A DNA stretch of 64,000 nucleotides from Mucidula mucida (Eukaryota; Basidiomycota; Agaricomycetes; Agaricales; Physalacriaceae): contig JADNYV010000129.1 in NCBI GenBank assembly GCA_015501055.1, positions 42,102 to 106,101 on the forward strand, written 5' to 3'. The notes beneath the pieces were generated by a model. That model was not told where the DNA came from. It searched no databases and saw only the letters and a list, made by a program, of their open reading frames with translations. Position 1 is the first letter of the stretch; every line of letters starts with the position of its first letter. Positions 43,583 through 54,681 of this stretch are shown here, one piece after another. The position numbers and the translations under genes are program-made.

Positions 43583-44353
43583 ATGACTCCAACTTCCCTC
43601 AAAAGCACTCCAATCATCGAGGAGGTTTCCCCTCCTCCAGTATCAATATCTCCGCACTCGGACTATCTGGGTCAGATACATCTTGTCAGCGCGTCCTTGA
43701 TGCAACCCTACTTCGACCTCTCTCAACACGCCTTCGACAATCTGGACAAAGTGGAGATACGGAAATGTGGAGCGAACCTGTCAATTCAGAAAGCGCGCGA
43801 TCACGTCCAGCAGAGCAAGGGAAACCGGTCACCTCCGCGGGTTGCACTAGGAGCTGGTTCTAAGCCTCCCGACCGCCCCGCCATTGTCTGCCCTCCACCA
43901 GTGATGCGATCCACTCAGTCCGACATGGACAAAGCGTATTTCTTTCTCATGGGCACTTTCAGCGGTCACCGCCCATACGAGACACCAGAAGTCCTAAAGG
44001 AATTTGCCATCCCCATTCATACAAGCAACCTAAGAAAAGAAGAGGCGGAGCAAAGCATCCGTACGACCCCTCCCTGGGATGCTAAAGGCAAGCGCGCGTG
44101 GGTCGTTGTGATCCCGATAGCAACAATCGACGGGCTTCTTCCGGCCAAGCGATGGGAAGGAAACGGTGCGACGTATCGACTCGACAAGGAGAACTACAAC
44201 AAGCTCATGGCTAGAAGTCGTGAGATATTGGAAGAGTTTAACACTCAAGCACAGAATCCACGAGTGCTAAGCCACTTTATAAATGCGCTGTGGAACAGGC
44301 GTCACGAGAACGTACGCCGCGAAGCCTGTACACGGTGTTCTTCTACATACTGA
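43583..44353 (+). CDS. Hypothetical protein, single exon, 256 residues
   Basis: Open frame starting MTPTSLKSTPIIEEVSPPP with a Pro-rich front, then a more ordered part (DMDKAYFFLMGTFSG, AWVVVIPIATIDGLLPAKRW, YNKLMARSREILEEF) and a stop at 44353. A GT donor near 44312 (AACGTACGCCG) could make the last 12 residues intronic, with a further exon near 44.4 kb. It has no signal peptide, no membrane helix and no motif I know. Length and codon regularity are the only support. Confidence 0.5.
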   Translation: MTPTSLKSTPIIEEVSPPPVSISPHSDYLGQIHLVSASLMQPYFDLSQHAFDNLDKVEIRKCGANLSIQKARDHVQQSKGNRSPPRVALGAGSKPPDRPAIVCPPPVMRSTQSDMDKAYFFLMGTFSGHRPYETPEVLKEFAIPIHTSNLRKEEAEQSIRTTPPWDAKGKRAWVVVIPIATIDGLLPAKRWEGNGATYRLDKENYNKLMARSREILEEFNTQAQNPRVLSHFINALWNRRHENVRREACTRCSSTY

Positions 44354-44961
44354 TCTTGTTGACCTACAGGGCGCGTATGTCGCAACATTCAATGTACGTC
44401 CCGATTTTAAGTCAATAACCGACCAGCACATCTGACTGTCTACAGCTTGCCCTTCGAGCGCAAAAGGCTCGAGTTGTAGAGAGGAGATTACACCACCAGA
44501 GATGCGTATCAGCTATCAACAATGGGACGACTACTCGTAAATGTTCTTGTGGCTCACTTGTAAACACTTGCAAATGCGATAGTGGCACAGGCGTAGACAC
44601 ACTTGTAAATAACGCGCCCGATAGACTGAATGTAAGAGGGACTGCGTGTTCCCAGTGTAATGTACTGACAACGGTTGACAGAAGTGGAAGATTGGGAGGC
44701 CTCGCTCAAAAACTACATAGAATATTTCAGAGTATATTCGCACCATGTATTCATTTGTTTCTCGATATCTTTCAACACGTATCGGCATTTCCAGCCATCA
44801 AGATTCGTAGCTAGCCGTTGAAGCCCGAAGACAACCAGTGACATAGCGTGATCGATCCTTCTTCCCCCCATCACCTTCATACAACTCGTCCTATTGTATC
44901 TCGTCACAATAAACGAATCAGTACGGACGCCAACGCAGTGTCATCAGAACAAGAAAGGAAC
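44354..44961. other. Intergenic, promoter side of the first F-box-like gene
   Basis: No gene recognised. Probably promoter of the F-box-like gene at 44962. Confidence 0.5.
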
Positions 44962-46051
44962 ATGGCGTTGGCCAAAGCGCCGTCATTTGTCGATCCTGTA
45001 GTGAAGTTATCAGCCGATGAGCCTGTGGTCAGAGACCTTGGACACGGGGAGCTGACGATACTTCCTGTGGAGCTGCTGAAGCCAATTTTTCAAACTGCTG
45101 CAAACGAAAGTACAGAAATTGCGTTCCACTTGGTCCACGTTTCGTTGGCAGTGAATAAATGGTTTGTACCTACACTTTAACCCTTCACGACCTGCTCTTA
45201 CTCGATTTCACAGGGTTCTTCCAAGTTTATACAGGACTGTTCACCTCCGCACAGAAGACTCTACGCATCTTTTTCGGCGCACCGTCGATTCCATGGATCC
45301 TTCATGGCTAGCCACCCACGTCCAATTCTTGGTCTTCCACTACCGCATGGGTTACGTGGAAGATACTTTTCGTATCCTCGCTGTCTGTAGCGGTATCACT
45401 GGTATCTCACACAACCTCCGCTGGCCTCCCCCGCTCGCCTTCGTTCAGTCTCTATCCGAGCTGACCGAGGGCTGCACACGTTTAACACACCTAGCTATCG
45501 GTCTGAACGACATCACAGCCCACGATGCTGTATTTCCCCGGACGTTGACGCACCTGAGCGTCGAGTTCATACAGGTAGCACTCACGGACGAGCTTCTCTT
45601 TCGGACTTTGCACAGTGATTGCCCACGCCTTGCGCACATTGGGATCAACGTACAGAGTCCCGAGATCGTGGACCCAAAACATATGTTTGAAGTTCTCTCG
45701 TGGATATCAAGATATGAACATCGGTCTCCGCTTCGACTGCAGCTCATCGTCGTGAACCTCGTCCTTCCAAAGATCGTCCCGCAGGCAGTACGACATACGT
45801 TTAGCTGGCACAGGTCTTGGTACATGTATTGCTCGCCTAATTGGCCAAAGTTGGCGGCGGTATATTCGGATGGCACGACCATGTACAATCCACTCGATAT
45901 GGACGTCCAGGATGATAGTCCTGCCATTGCATATCATTACGACACGTCATTATCCTGGTTAAGGGATGAGGTTTGGCAGGCTGCCAGAGCTGTCATGCAA
46001 TGGCAGAGAGAATACATGAATATGGACTCTGCTACGTTGATAGATCATTAG
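44962..46051 (+). CDS. F-box-like protein, paralogue A
   Basis: Two exons: ATG 44962 (MALAKAPSFVDPVVKL) to 45160, intron 45161-45213, then to the stop at 46051; about 345 residues. The N-terminal F-box-like motif is LTILPVELLKPIFQTAANES followed by VSLAVNKWVLPSLYRTVHLR, which in this family docks to Skp1 of SCF ubiquitin ligases. The rest is a mixed domain with leucine-rich character (LTHLAIGLND, LTHLSVEFIQ), ending in SWLRDEVWQAARAV. A clear paralogue lies at 51541-52657 on the other strand with the intron in the same place. Targets unknown. Confidence 0.7.
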
Positions 46052-46105
46052 ACAGGTCCTGGGACTTGGCATATTCTGTCATAATATACATTTGTTGGGA
46101 GAATA

Positions 46106-46787
46106 TTAGAGTTTATTCTTTATCTCCTCGTAGATCCTCACAAGCTCCTCTTTTTCCAACGTCTGAGTAGGCCATCCAATAACGAGACCTTCCTCGGCGC
46201 TGTCACTGGGCTTAGGAATGACATGGAAGTGGACGTGATCAACGACCTATAGCCATGTATGAGACGACGATAGAATGAGAACGTTAGAGTCTCGGACCTG
46301 ATGGGCAATGCGACCGTTGTTCTGAAGAATGTTGTAGTTCTCTACGCCTTGAGCGATCGCAATCTTCTTAGCGATGGGCATCGCGTCGGCAAGATATTCG
46401 TCGGGAAGCATATGCAGCTTCTCGGCATGATCTAGGCGTATGCATAAGAACGTACGTCCGGTTCGTAAAGGAGAGAACATCTTACATTTGGGAATCACAA
46501 GTGCATGTCCCTTAGATAGAGGACCGATATCGAGGAAAGAGAATCTGAAAGAATAATTAGTACGCGGATTCAAATTGAAATGGAGGCAACGGACGATAGC
46601 TCTGTTTCAATGAGCTTATAGCTAGGGATTTCGCCTTACAAGACGCGTGAATATAAGCTGTCTCATGATGAGAACACGGGCTTACCCTTAATGATTTTAC
46701 AGAATAGGCAAGATGCGAGGTGTCTAGAAGTGACTCTAAGTCAGAGAGTACTGCAACGCAAGAGAAGATTCAGTACTTGGCAGACAT
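46106..46787 (-). CDS. HNT1: HIT-family nucleotide hydrolase (HINT/Hnt1 type)
   Basis: Minus strand, ATG 46787, six exons, about 139 residues, stop at 46106. Starts MSAK-HLASCLFCKIIKGEIPSYKLIET, with the zinc-binding-like Cys pair of HINT proteins, continues FSFLDIGPLSKGHALVIPKYHAEKLH, NYNILQNNGRIAHQ and the histidine triad VDHVHFHVIPKP, where the middle His is the catalytic nucleophile. It hydrolyses adenosine phosphoramidates in the cytosol or nucleus in other fungi. All exons join in frame. The start sits 111 bases from the divergent dioxygenase start at 46899, so they may share a promoter. The first exon codes only the first four residues; it is chosen because the splice restores the family's N-terminus. 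Confidence 0.88.
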
Positions 46788-46898
46788 GTTCAAGTCACTT
46801 GGTGGTTCGGTCCAGAGAGGACAAGCCGATCGATGAGGAAGCTATAGCCGGTTCGGGCCGAGTACCGACCTAATAGGCTTGACTGCCAACCACCATCA

Positions 46899-48468
46899 TG
46901 TCTCTTGTAGAATCTGCCAGTAAAGCAAATACCTCATTCTCTGCAATTCCTGTCATGTATGCGATGCATTTCCATTGAAGAAATAAGCCGACGTTTTCTC
47001 AATTTCCAGTGATCTGTCTACAATCCATAGCTCGGATCCCGTATCTAGAAAACTGCTCGCGGACCAAGTACGAGACGCCTGCATCAACGTAGGCTTCTTC
47101 TATGGTTAAGGCTTGCTCTTGCTACCCGAATTCTCCGCTGAGGACTCGTCTCTGTTCTAGTTCGAAATCACGGCATCCCCGAAGAGGTTATCTCTTCCTT
47201 CATCTCCGAATCACAAGAGTATTTCTCTATGCCCTTGGATTACAAGATGCATGTACGTACTTGATCCGTTTCGTCTTCTACCGCGTGTGATAGTAACAGA
47301 GGCATCAGCTAGAGAACAAGAAGACTCCCAATTTTAAAGGCTACTCGCCACTCCTAAGTGGGAACAATGACCCCAATAACAATGGCGACCTTCAGGAAGG
47401 CTTCGAGTTCGGGTGGGAACCTCTAACGCCCGGCGCAGCTCAGGTATACCGTTCTGGTGATGGTGTCATGGCGGGCGCAAACGTATGGCCCGACAAACCG
47501 CCGCGTTTCCGCGAAGCTGCTCTACAATATTAGTACGCCATCATGCACCACGCCCGAGGGCTTATTGACGCTCGTTGACAACAGTCACTCCGCAGTGCGT
47601 CTCGGGAAAGCGATGTTTCCATTGTTCGCTCTGGCGCTCCACCTTGATGAAGATTTCTTTGAGGATAAGGTTGCTGTCGTCGTCGGTCTTGGCACGTATG
47701 GCTGATATGGTGCAGACCGTTCACTCCGCAGCCCTGATGAAAGTGCTCCATTACCCGCCTCAGACGGGGCCCGTTGATGGTCGTGTGTTGGGCATTGGAG
47801 CCCATACGGAGTGAGTTTCGTCTTGGCCTTTCTAGCCGTGTCTTCATCTGACAGATGCACGTAGCTGGGAAGTAGGAAGTTTGCTTAACGCATCGTCTCC
47901 TTCTGATCACAACAGTGCTTCACGATACTGTGGCAGGAACCTGGGATACAAGCCTTACAAGTTTTAAACGCCGACAATAACTGGATTAATGCACCGCCGA
48001 TTCCCGGTATGTCTTGTCATCTTGAAAAATGAACTCCCCTGAACGTTGTGCAGGAACGATGATTATTAAGTGAGTGCGCGCGCGAACGAGCTGCTTCTAA
48101 GTTTGTTGAACACATATTCAGTCTTGGGGATCAACTAGCTCGCTGGACTAGTGAGCTCAGATTCTGTCGGCGTCGCGAAGGGACCTAATTGACACACATA
48201 TCTATCAGATGGAATCTTCAAATCAACTGTCCATAGAGCCATCAATAGAAGCGGCATTCGTCGCTACTCCATTCCACTGTTCTTTGGAACAGATTACGAC
48301 GTGAAGTTGGAGGTTGGTTTGATACCTCGCAGATTACCTCTCGCGACTGATTATTCATCTCAGCCGATTCCAGGTTGCGTGTCGGACACGAGGCCAATGC
48401 AGTACGAGGTCGTTACAGCCGGGGAATATGTGCAATCGAAGCTCAAGCAGACGTACAATCACTCGTAG
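46899..48468 (+). CDS. 2-oxoglutarate/Fe(II) dioxygenase, isopenicillin-N-synthase-like (intact paralogue)
   Basis: About twelve exons give around 340 residues with no frame break. N-terminal DIOX_N: MSLVESASKANTSFSAIPVI-DLST, INVGFFYVRNHGIPEEVI, TPNFKGYSPLLSGN, GDLQEGFEFGWEP. Core: SAVRLGKAMFPLFALALHL, LMKVLHYPPQ, GIGAHTDWECFTILWQ (iron-binding His and Asp), LGDQLARWTNGIFKS, TVHRAINRSGIRRYS (second iron His, then R-x-S for 2-oxoglutarate), PLFFGTDYDV and CVSDTRPMQYEVVTAGEYV. The codon for the iron-binding Asp is finished by a 7-nt exon (CTGGGAA, 47865-47871) between introns 47811-47864 and 47872-47915. It uses 2-oxoglutarate and O2 to oxidise an unknown small molecule. A paralogue is at 12.4-14.0 kb on the other strand. 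Confidence 0.87.
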
Positions 48469-49495
48469 TGGCGTCAACGCTCGTCTGATGCGCAGTCACC
48501 TCTTCGTACTTGTTACCCGTTCTTCGTCGCAGCAATAATGATCCGACTTTCGCCAACCTCCTCGCTTGAAGTCGGAACGGCTGTATCAGGGTATTTCCTG
48601 CAAGGCGTAACTCCTTTAGTATGATCTTCCGGGGCCCGTGCACAGGGCTGTGATTAACTTCTAATGAATGTCTCCACTGTATTGGACGGCGGCGCATCAT
48701 CCCGAAGCGAAAGGCGGCATAGCACGCCACTACGATTGGCCTTGTTGTCGAAACAAACTCGGAGGGACTGTAATCTTGATGTTATTTCTATTTCAGCGCT
48801 ACGCCCAGCAATGTTTCCAAGCAACCCCCGATAACGCGTCGCGTATCGTCAAATTTTCATACCCTCTTCCGCGATCGTGCCAAGGCCAAAGAAAAAGTTA
48901 TTTTAGGCAAACTATCTATCGCCACGATGTTGCGCAGCGCCCACCCTTCGCAACAATCAACTGCGTCCACTTCGTACGCATTGTGCCCCACAAAGGAGCA
49001 GCTTCTCTGCGTTTATCAACCTGAAGGAGACACTACGAGACGCCCATTGCGCAGCACAGCGCCGCTTTCTTTTCTGTTTATGGCCATCAATAAGCATGAG
49101 ATGGAACCAATCTGGCAAGTTTTGCTTCCGTCATTGTTGTTTTGCTTGGCATCTGCGTTCTCACCCTGAATCAAGATAGATCTCGATTGTTCAGAAAATG
49201 GTCGATCGCGGCTTGGCAGCTTCGAATGCCTTTTAGAGAGAACTATGGTCAGTAAGAACAGGTTCGCCACTAGTGGAGCGCCTCACACTAGAAAACCTGC
49301 CATAGATCGGGCAGACGGCTGTGCCACTTTTACGCTTCTTTTTCCTCCCCGCTATCTTGGGTTTTCTTGTCTTGGACGCTGGGCGTTTTTCATTTCTTTT
49401 CATTTTCTCTCTCTTCCTCCTTCATCATCACCATCCCTCCCCCGCTGGTCTAGGCCACCCCCGCCCGTTCCCGTCTCCGAATACCCACACTCATT
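48469..49495. other. Intergenic between dioxygenase and transporter
   Basis: No gene recognised. 49320-49480 is pyrimidine-rich (long CT/TC runs), the kind of tract found just upstream of transcription starts in fungi, and belongs to the transporter promoter. Confidence 0.55.
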
Positions 49496-51306
49496 ATGCA
49501 TGGATCTGAGCCTGCGGGCGCGAGCAAGTTCTCGGTGTACACCATCCCGAACGCTATACAACCCAAACCCAGCGTCAGCGCCCTCGCGCGCCGCATTCAT
49601 GGCTGGTCCTGGCAGGCGGTGCGTATTATCGTGCACTACTATGCGCCTTTCAATTGACGTGTCTCTAGTTTCCTATTGGGATGGGCACTGGTGCCGTCTA
49701 CGTGACGCTCTCCGGTCTGAAAGAACATTCGTCGGCTCTCACCGTTGTGGAAACTGGTTTCTACTTTCTCAACATCACACTTTTCCTCCTCAACACTATC
49801 ACTCTTTTATTACAAGCTATCGGTGCGTTTCTTACCTTTTGCCACTCACCCGTTCTTGCTCATGAAGTGTCGGCAGTATTCCCTCGACAGGCATTGCGTC
49901 TTGTCCAGGATCCCGTCAAAGGAGTGTTCGTCCCTCTGATCGTGGGTGATCCTTTGACGCGTAAATTGCTCCTGATGTACTGATCGATCCCGTAGGTGCT
50001 GTCTTTCGCCACTATTATTATTGGAACGATCAACTACACTATCCCTACTGGCCATACGAGTCCCGAGTTCATATATGCGTTGTTCTGGTATGTCCTTTCT
50101 TCCGCCCCCAACCCGCCCGCTTACGATAAACCAGGATCTATGTGACGTTCGCGATCTTAACCTGTTTCCCGATGCTCATGATCTGGTTCAACAAACCGCA
50201 TGATCTGAGCCACTTCACTCCGGCGTACGCATTCCTTGTCTTCCCAATGGTAAGTAGTTCTCTCTAAATCAATGCGGGGGTGCTCATCTGCCTTCAGATG
50301 CTCGTCGGTGTTGTGTCTTTCAACGTGTTGAGGGTGATGCAGCCCGAGGACACTAGAGCATTAGGTGTTCTCCTCACTGGGTACTTCTTCCAAGGTATGT
50401 CGCTTCCTCCACTTGCGTTCGATCTCCACTGACATGTTGGCATCGAAGGATTGGGCTTCTTCATGACCCTGTTTTATCTGGCCATCTATGTCATTCGGTA
50501 AGTCTCCTAGTATTCATCGCTTCTTCTTAATGTTAACACGACGTACAGGGTTATGAGCGTTAGTCTGATTCGAATTGTACTGTGTGCAGCCTGCTCATTA
50601 TATTTATAGACTGGTTTCTTGGAGGGACATCAAGCGAATGGAGCTTTCGTCGCTTGTGGTCCGCCGGGCTTCACAGCGCTCGCTCTTATCAACCTGGGAG
50701 CGCGGGCCCAAGAGATGTAAGTGATGGACAGGACGGATTTCCATCAGTTTGTTAATATGTCCTTATAGTCTTCCTCTGCACGGCGTTGTGTCTGCACAGG
50801 CCGGAGAGATCTGGTACGCCACCAGTGTCATGGCCGCCCTGATGCTCTACGGGCTGGCTATTTTCTTCTTTGTGTTCGGAATTCTCCCGTATTGGTTCAA
50901 GCTCCACAAGCACCTCAATGAAATCCTTGGTTGCTGGGCGTTGACGTTCCCCAACGGTCAGTCCCGCTTCTTTATTTCCTTTCGGGAAGCTCATTGTCCC
51001 ATAGTCGGCTGGATTTCTACCACACGTGCCTTGGGCGATATCTTCCATCTCAACGGTCTTTTTTCCCTCCACCTCATCATGGCGGTCATCATGTGCATTA
51101 CTTGGGTCATCCTCTTCATTCTGACCGTCATGGCGTTCTGGAGAGGGTTGATTTTCAGGTCGAAGCCGGAGGATGTTCTCAAAGACTCCATGCCCGCCAA
51201 AATGATGGATGAGGAAAAGCGAGCTGGTACCCCTGACTCGTTCGAGTCGATGGAAACCTCAGTCGAGCACCCTCACTTGAACTATCCTCAAGCCGCCAAG
51301 TTCTGA
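49496..51306 (+). CDS. TDT-family transporter (C4-dicarboxylate/malate or sulfite type)
   Basis: ATG 49496 (MHGSEPAGASKFSVYT); about nine introns, all in frame, stop at 51306; about 400 residues. Ten or so membrane helices are visible: FPIGMGTGAVYVTL, GFYFLNITLFLLNTITLLL, LSFATIIIGTINY, FAILTCFPMLMIWF, AYAFLVFPMMLVGVVSF, GYFFQGLGFFMTLFYLAIYV, MAALMLYGLAIFFFVFGILP and LIMAVIMCITWVILFILTV. GxGTGAVY-like first helix, HFTPAYAFLVFP and TGYFFQGLGFF match the TDT / SLAC1-type anion transporter family (yeast Ssu1, fission yeast Mae1). It probably exports sulfite or moves dicarboxylates at the plasma membrane; which one cannot be told here. The tail is cytosolic, acidic and Ser/Glu-rich. Confidence 0.85.
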
Positions 51307-51540
51307 ATTGAGCTGCGGTATTTCTTTATCTGTCGTACTATATAGCATAGACGAGGTCGACAACCTCCCCTTTTTAGTACTTGCCTTAGTGCTTCATCAC
51401 ACCCGTTAGATTACACATTGTCATTATCGTTCTTCCCAATCGGAACCTTGGTCGCATTATCATTTGTAACAGTCTCTTGGCGCAATATCACATCTTTTTT
51501 TACATCGCGACGACCGTACGAAACTCGGGGTGGCTGTGGC

Positions 51541-52657
51541 CTATTGGTCCAGGGAGCGTCGCGATAGTAAGACGGATTCGGCGACCTCCCAGATATCGTC
51601 CTTCAACCATGGGACAGATGGATCGCCGTTATATACCATGGTAGGAAGGTGCTGGCTGTCCAGTGTGAGTGGGTCATACAACTCGAACACTGCAGTGTCC
51701 GAAAACAAGATCGCGACCTTCGGAAGCTCACGCAGCGCGGATGCTATGTGGTATGCCGCGTCAGGCATAGTAATGGGCTTCATCGTCAAGTCCAGCGAAA
51801 AGATAAGCCTCACCACGATGACTTCAAAGGAAGAAGGAAGGTCCAGGGTCCACGAGCGCAACTTTACTACGAATCCGTCCATGAACTGTTCAGTCATATA
51901 GTACGGGAGTTCGATTCCAACCATTATATGCGTCAGAGGCGGAAAATGGTTGCGCACAGGAACCCAGAAGGGACGACAATTTAGGACGTGGACATCGATG
52001 TTTAACGATAGATGCGTCAGCGTACACGGCAAGGTGAGTCTCGTTCTGAACATCTCAGGCATGCCGAGAAAGAGGCGTGTGAGACGAGTAGAGGGCTCAG
52101 TGAGCTCAGCGAGGCGAAGTATGGGGTTGCCTGGCCAGGGCTCGACAGCAGTTTCATGGGCGAGCCCAATGATGCCAGTGCATGCACGAAGGATGCAAAA
52201 GACATCTTGGATATCGTCGAAGCGATACTCAAAGACGATGTAGCGGACGTTTGTAGCAAGAAAGGAGGGATTAGATGGGATCAGATGATCAGTGGTACGC
52301 TGGAATAGCTGAGCATGGCGTGCTGTGCGTAGGTGGACAGTATGGTAGAGGATCGGGGCTGTCCTATTAGAAGCTGTATAAGTGCGTGTTTTTCACAAAG
52401 AGTACAACGAACCATTTCTTCACAGCTGATGATACTCGCAATAATCTGAGAGCAGTTTCGTAACTGTCGGAGGCGGCGAGTTGGAAGATGAGTTCCAAGA
52501 GCTCGACTGGGAGGGTAGAAAGTCCTTCTTCGAGGCGATAATTGATAATTGGTCGAGAAGGTTGCTTATAGAATCGCATGAGGCGGTTGCGAATACTTGA
52601 TAGTGGTTTGAACCATCGTTGAACGCCGCTGAGCGATGCGCCGTGGCTGTGGTTCAT
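51541..52657 (-). CDS. F-box-like protein, paralogue B
   Basis: Minus strand, ATG 52657 (MNHSHGASLSGVQRWFKPL), stop at 51541, one intron (about 52360-52409) at the same codon as in paralogue A: VKKW joined to TAPILYHTVHLRT, against VNKW-VLPSLYRTVHLRT. F-box-like motif LSTLPVELLELIFQLAASDS. The body is similar in plan to paralogue A (FRTRLTLPCTLTHLSLNI; final LKDDIWEVAESVLL matches LRDEVWQAARAVMQ). About 355 residues, intact. Likely a substrate receptor of an SCF ubiquitin ligase by family analogy. Confidence 0.7.
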
Positions 52658-53070
52658 GATGTACTAGATTCGGGCTCTATTTGTTCAGATGTGAAAGGTG
52701 GCACGGCTACCCCGAGGGGTACGTGGTGATGGTTAGAGAGCAAGGCTAGAATTACGTTTACACACACGCTGCGTTTAAACTTTGATTGATTCTCACGGTT
52801 GGATCTTGGTTGAATCTATCAACGTTTGTCCTGGAAAGTCTGAGACGAAGCTCGAATGAATGGTCCGTGTACTATTGTCTTTCGCTGACTGGACATTTCA
52901 CTGGAAGACTCTCTTCAGAGAAGGGGCTCTCACCTTGAACGATTTCCTCAACCGATGGACACCAATTCCAAGTGCTATATCTTAGAGGACTCTTTTGGAT
53001 TAGACGCTCGTTTGTATGATTCTGGCCTATTAGTATTCTCTGGGGAAGCACCGTCATTCCAGAGTGACTC
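52658..53070. other. Intergenic, may hold the first exon of the macro-domain gene
   Basis: No complete gene. The macro-domain reading at 53071 seems to start inside the domain's first strand, so an upstream exon is possible here, but I cannot define it. Confidence 0.4.
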
Positions 53071-53618
53071 ATGATCGAACTGCTGCGTTCTTGCTCCTTG
53101 CTTGCTATCGCGCATGTCAAAACAGACCTCTTCACCACTCCACCCCTTGGCTCCATCCTCATCCATGCTTGTAACAGTGTAGGCTCCTGGGGAGCTGGCA
53201 TCGCCGTTGCATTTCGCGAGAACTTTCCCGACGCGTTTGTCGTTTACAAGCAACACTGCAAATCTCATAGCAAAGAAGAGCTGCTAGGAACCTGCTTGCT
53301 GATACCGGGAGAGCGTTACGATGTGGCATGTTTATTTACATCCAAGGCATACGGGAAGAGCAAGGATAAACCGGAGCAAATCTTGGCCTCTACGCGTTTG
53401 GCGGTACAAGACCTGTTGAGCCAAAATACGACGGGAAAGGAGTTGCATTCTTGGTTGGTCTTTCATATATTTGATCCTCACAATTACTGAAGCCTGGTGT
53501 TGTTCTTAGTAAGATCAACTCTGGTAAATTTGGGGTTCCATGGGAAGAAACAGAAGCAGTATTGCAGGAAATCGGGGTGACAATGACGATTTACGAACCC
53601 ATAGTTCCACCGACATGA
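53071..53618 (+). CDS. Macro-domain protein, Poa1-type ADP-ribose-1''-phosphate phosphatase-like
   Basis: Exon from 53071 (or an unknown upstream start) to about 53454, one intron ending ...GTTCTTAG near 53510, last exon to the stop at 53618. Macro-domain motifs: ILIHACNSVGSWGAGIA (ADP-ribose-binding loop, with the N and GxWGxGIA pattern of Poa1), YKQHCKSHSKEELLGTCLLI, DVACLFTSKAYG, and KINSGKFGVPWEETEAVL. In yeast Poa1 removes the phosphate from ADP-ribose-1''-phosphate formed during tRNA splicing. The first residues before VKTDLFTTP do not look like the family, so the start is uncertain. Confidence 0.8.
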
Positions 53619-53725
53619 TCCAGAATATACAGTGTACATTTGTTAGATTCTAGTTGGGTCTTTCACTGAGATGATCTGTTTGCACAGCCACACTCATATC
53701 TTCCTTCCTTACCATCACTACCTCA

Positions 53726-54681
53726 ATGGATAACGCGTCGTCCAGCACTGCGCCGCAGAGCTCATCGTCTACTGCACCGCCGACCAGGGGTAGAGGCCGC
53801 GGCCGCGGTCGCGGTCGTGGCGCAACTACAATATCTCTGGCCGACACCTCGGCGCCACCATCAGAGGCACTCCGCGGTCGCGGTCGCGGCAAATCTCGCG
53901 GCGGTCTTGGAAAATATCTACGCGCTCGTGGCCGTGGACGAGGGTCTGGCCGACCAGCGGAATTCCACGAGCGACTCTTGCTAGACGGCGACCAAGTTAA
54001 ACAGACCGAAGAGGACGACGAAGAAGAGCAGCGAGAACGCGCTCAGAAATACTCGCGGAGGAAAATGGGAACGAATACAGACAGGTATAAGGAAGAAGAG
54101 CCGGAGCTGGACTCGGACGGTGAGTATTTATCTTTTACCGTGGCGTGCTGCTCATGCATTTCATAGGAGAACCAATCTTGCCTCCAGAAATCGACCTCTC
54201 GTCTTTCTTAAACCGCCAACTCAATATTGATGTCGACGCGCCAATACTACACACTAACGATATCGACGACGACGATGTAGACCATACTCTGGCGCATATA
54301 TCATCACGCGGCATCATCGATCCTAACCATGGCAAAGGCAAAATCGAGGAGATCGAATGGGACGACGAGATGGACGAGATGACACGCGAAAAAGCCGTCG
54401 CAGATGCTAATCGAGGTCGGCTTCGTACTTGCTGCTTTTTGTTGCTCACGATGGGTCAGAACTCACCTCGCGCTTCCGCGCCAAATCTGAGAAACTGAAA
54501 AAGAAACCAATTGCGCCGACTGCGAGGGAGCGCAAGCAAGGTTGGGGACTGTCCACACCACAAGCAAAGACCTAACCACCAGATAGAAGCATCACATGTT
54601 GTTGCGCCCGCCCTGCCGACAGAGCAGGTTCGAAATCCGAAAGACGAAATGCAAGACTTTCTTGACGACTTGTTAACATGA
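53726..54681 (+). CDS. RGG-rich acidic protein of unknown function
   Basis: Three introns in frame, about 275 residues, ATG 53726 (MDNASSSTAPQSSS). The front has RG/RGG repeats (TRGRGRGRGRGRGATT and LRGRGRGKSRGG), typical of RNA-binding or arginine-methylated proteins. It is followed by a basic-acidic stretch, LPPEIDLSSFLNRQLNID, DDDDVDHTLAHISSRG, KIEEIEWDDEMDEMTREKA, LTSRFRAKSEKLKKKP and a last motif DEMQDFLDDLL. The central and final motifs read as short conserved peptides in a disordered protein. RG repeats are the normal substrates of arginine methyltransferases such as the one encoded at 35.7 kb, but no direct link is shown. Confidence 0.7.

Noticed and set aside
43336..43863. 175-residue plus-strand frame
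   Set aside because: Overlaps the better-supported 256-residue frame and has no motif.
46106..53618. HIT and macro-domain genes as a nucleotide-metabolism cluster
   Set aside because: They are separated by unrelated genes on both strands and have no shared regulatory signal that I can see.
53650..53892. Minus-strand frame rich in Pro-Arg
   Set aside because: Antisense reading of the RG repeats in the gene at 53726.
35734..54681. A functional link between the PRMT3-like enzyme and the RGG protein in the same window
   Set aside because: RG repeats are common methyltransferase substrates, but 16 kb and many unrelated genes lie between; no evidence for a pair.
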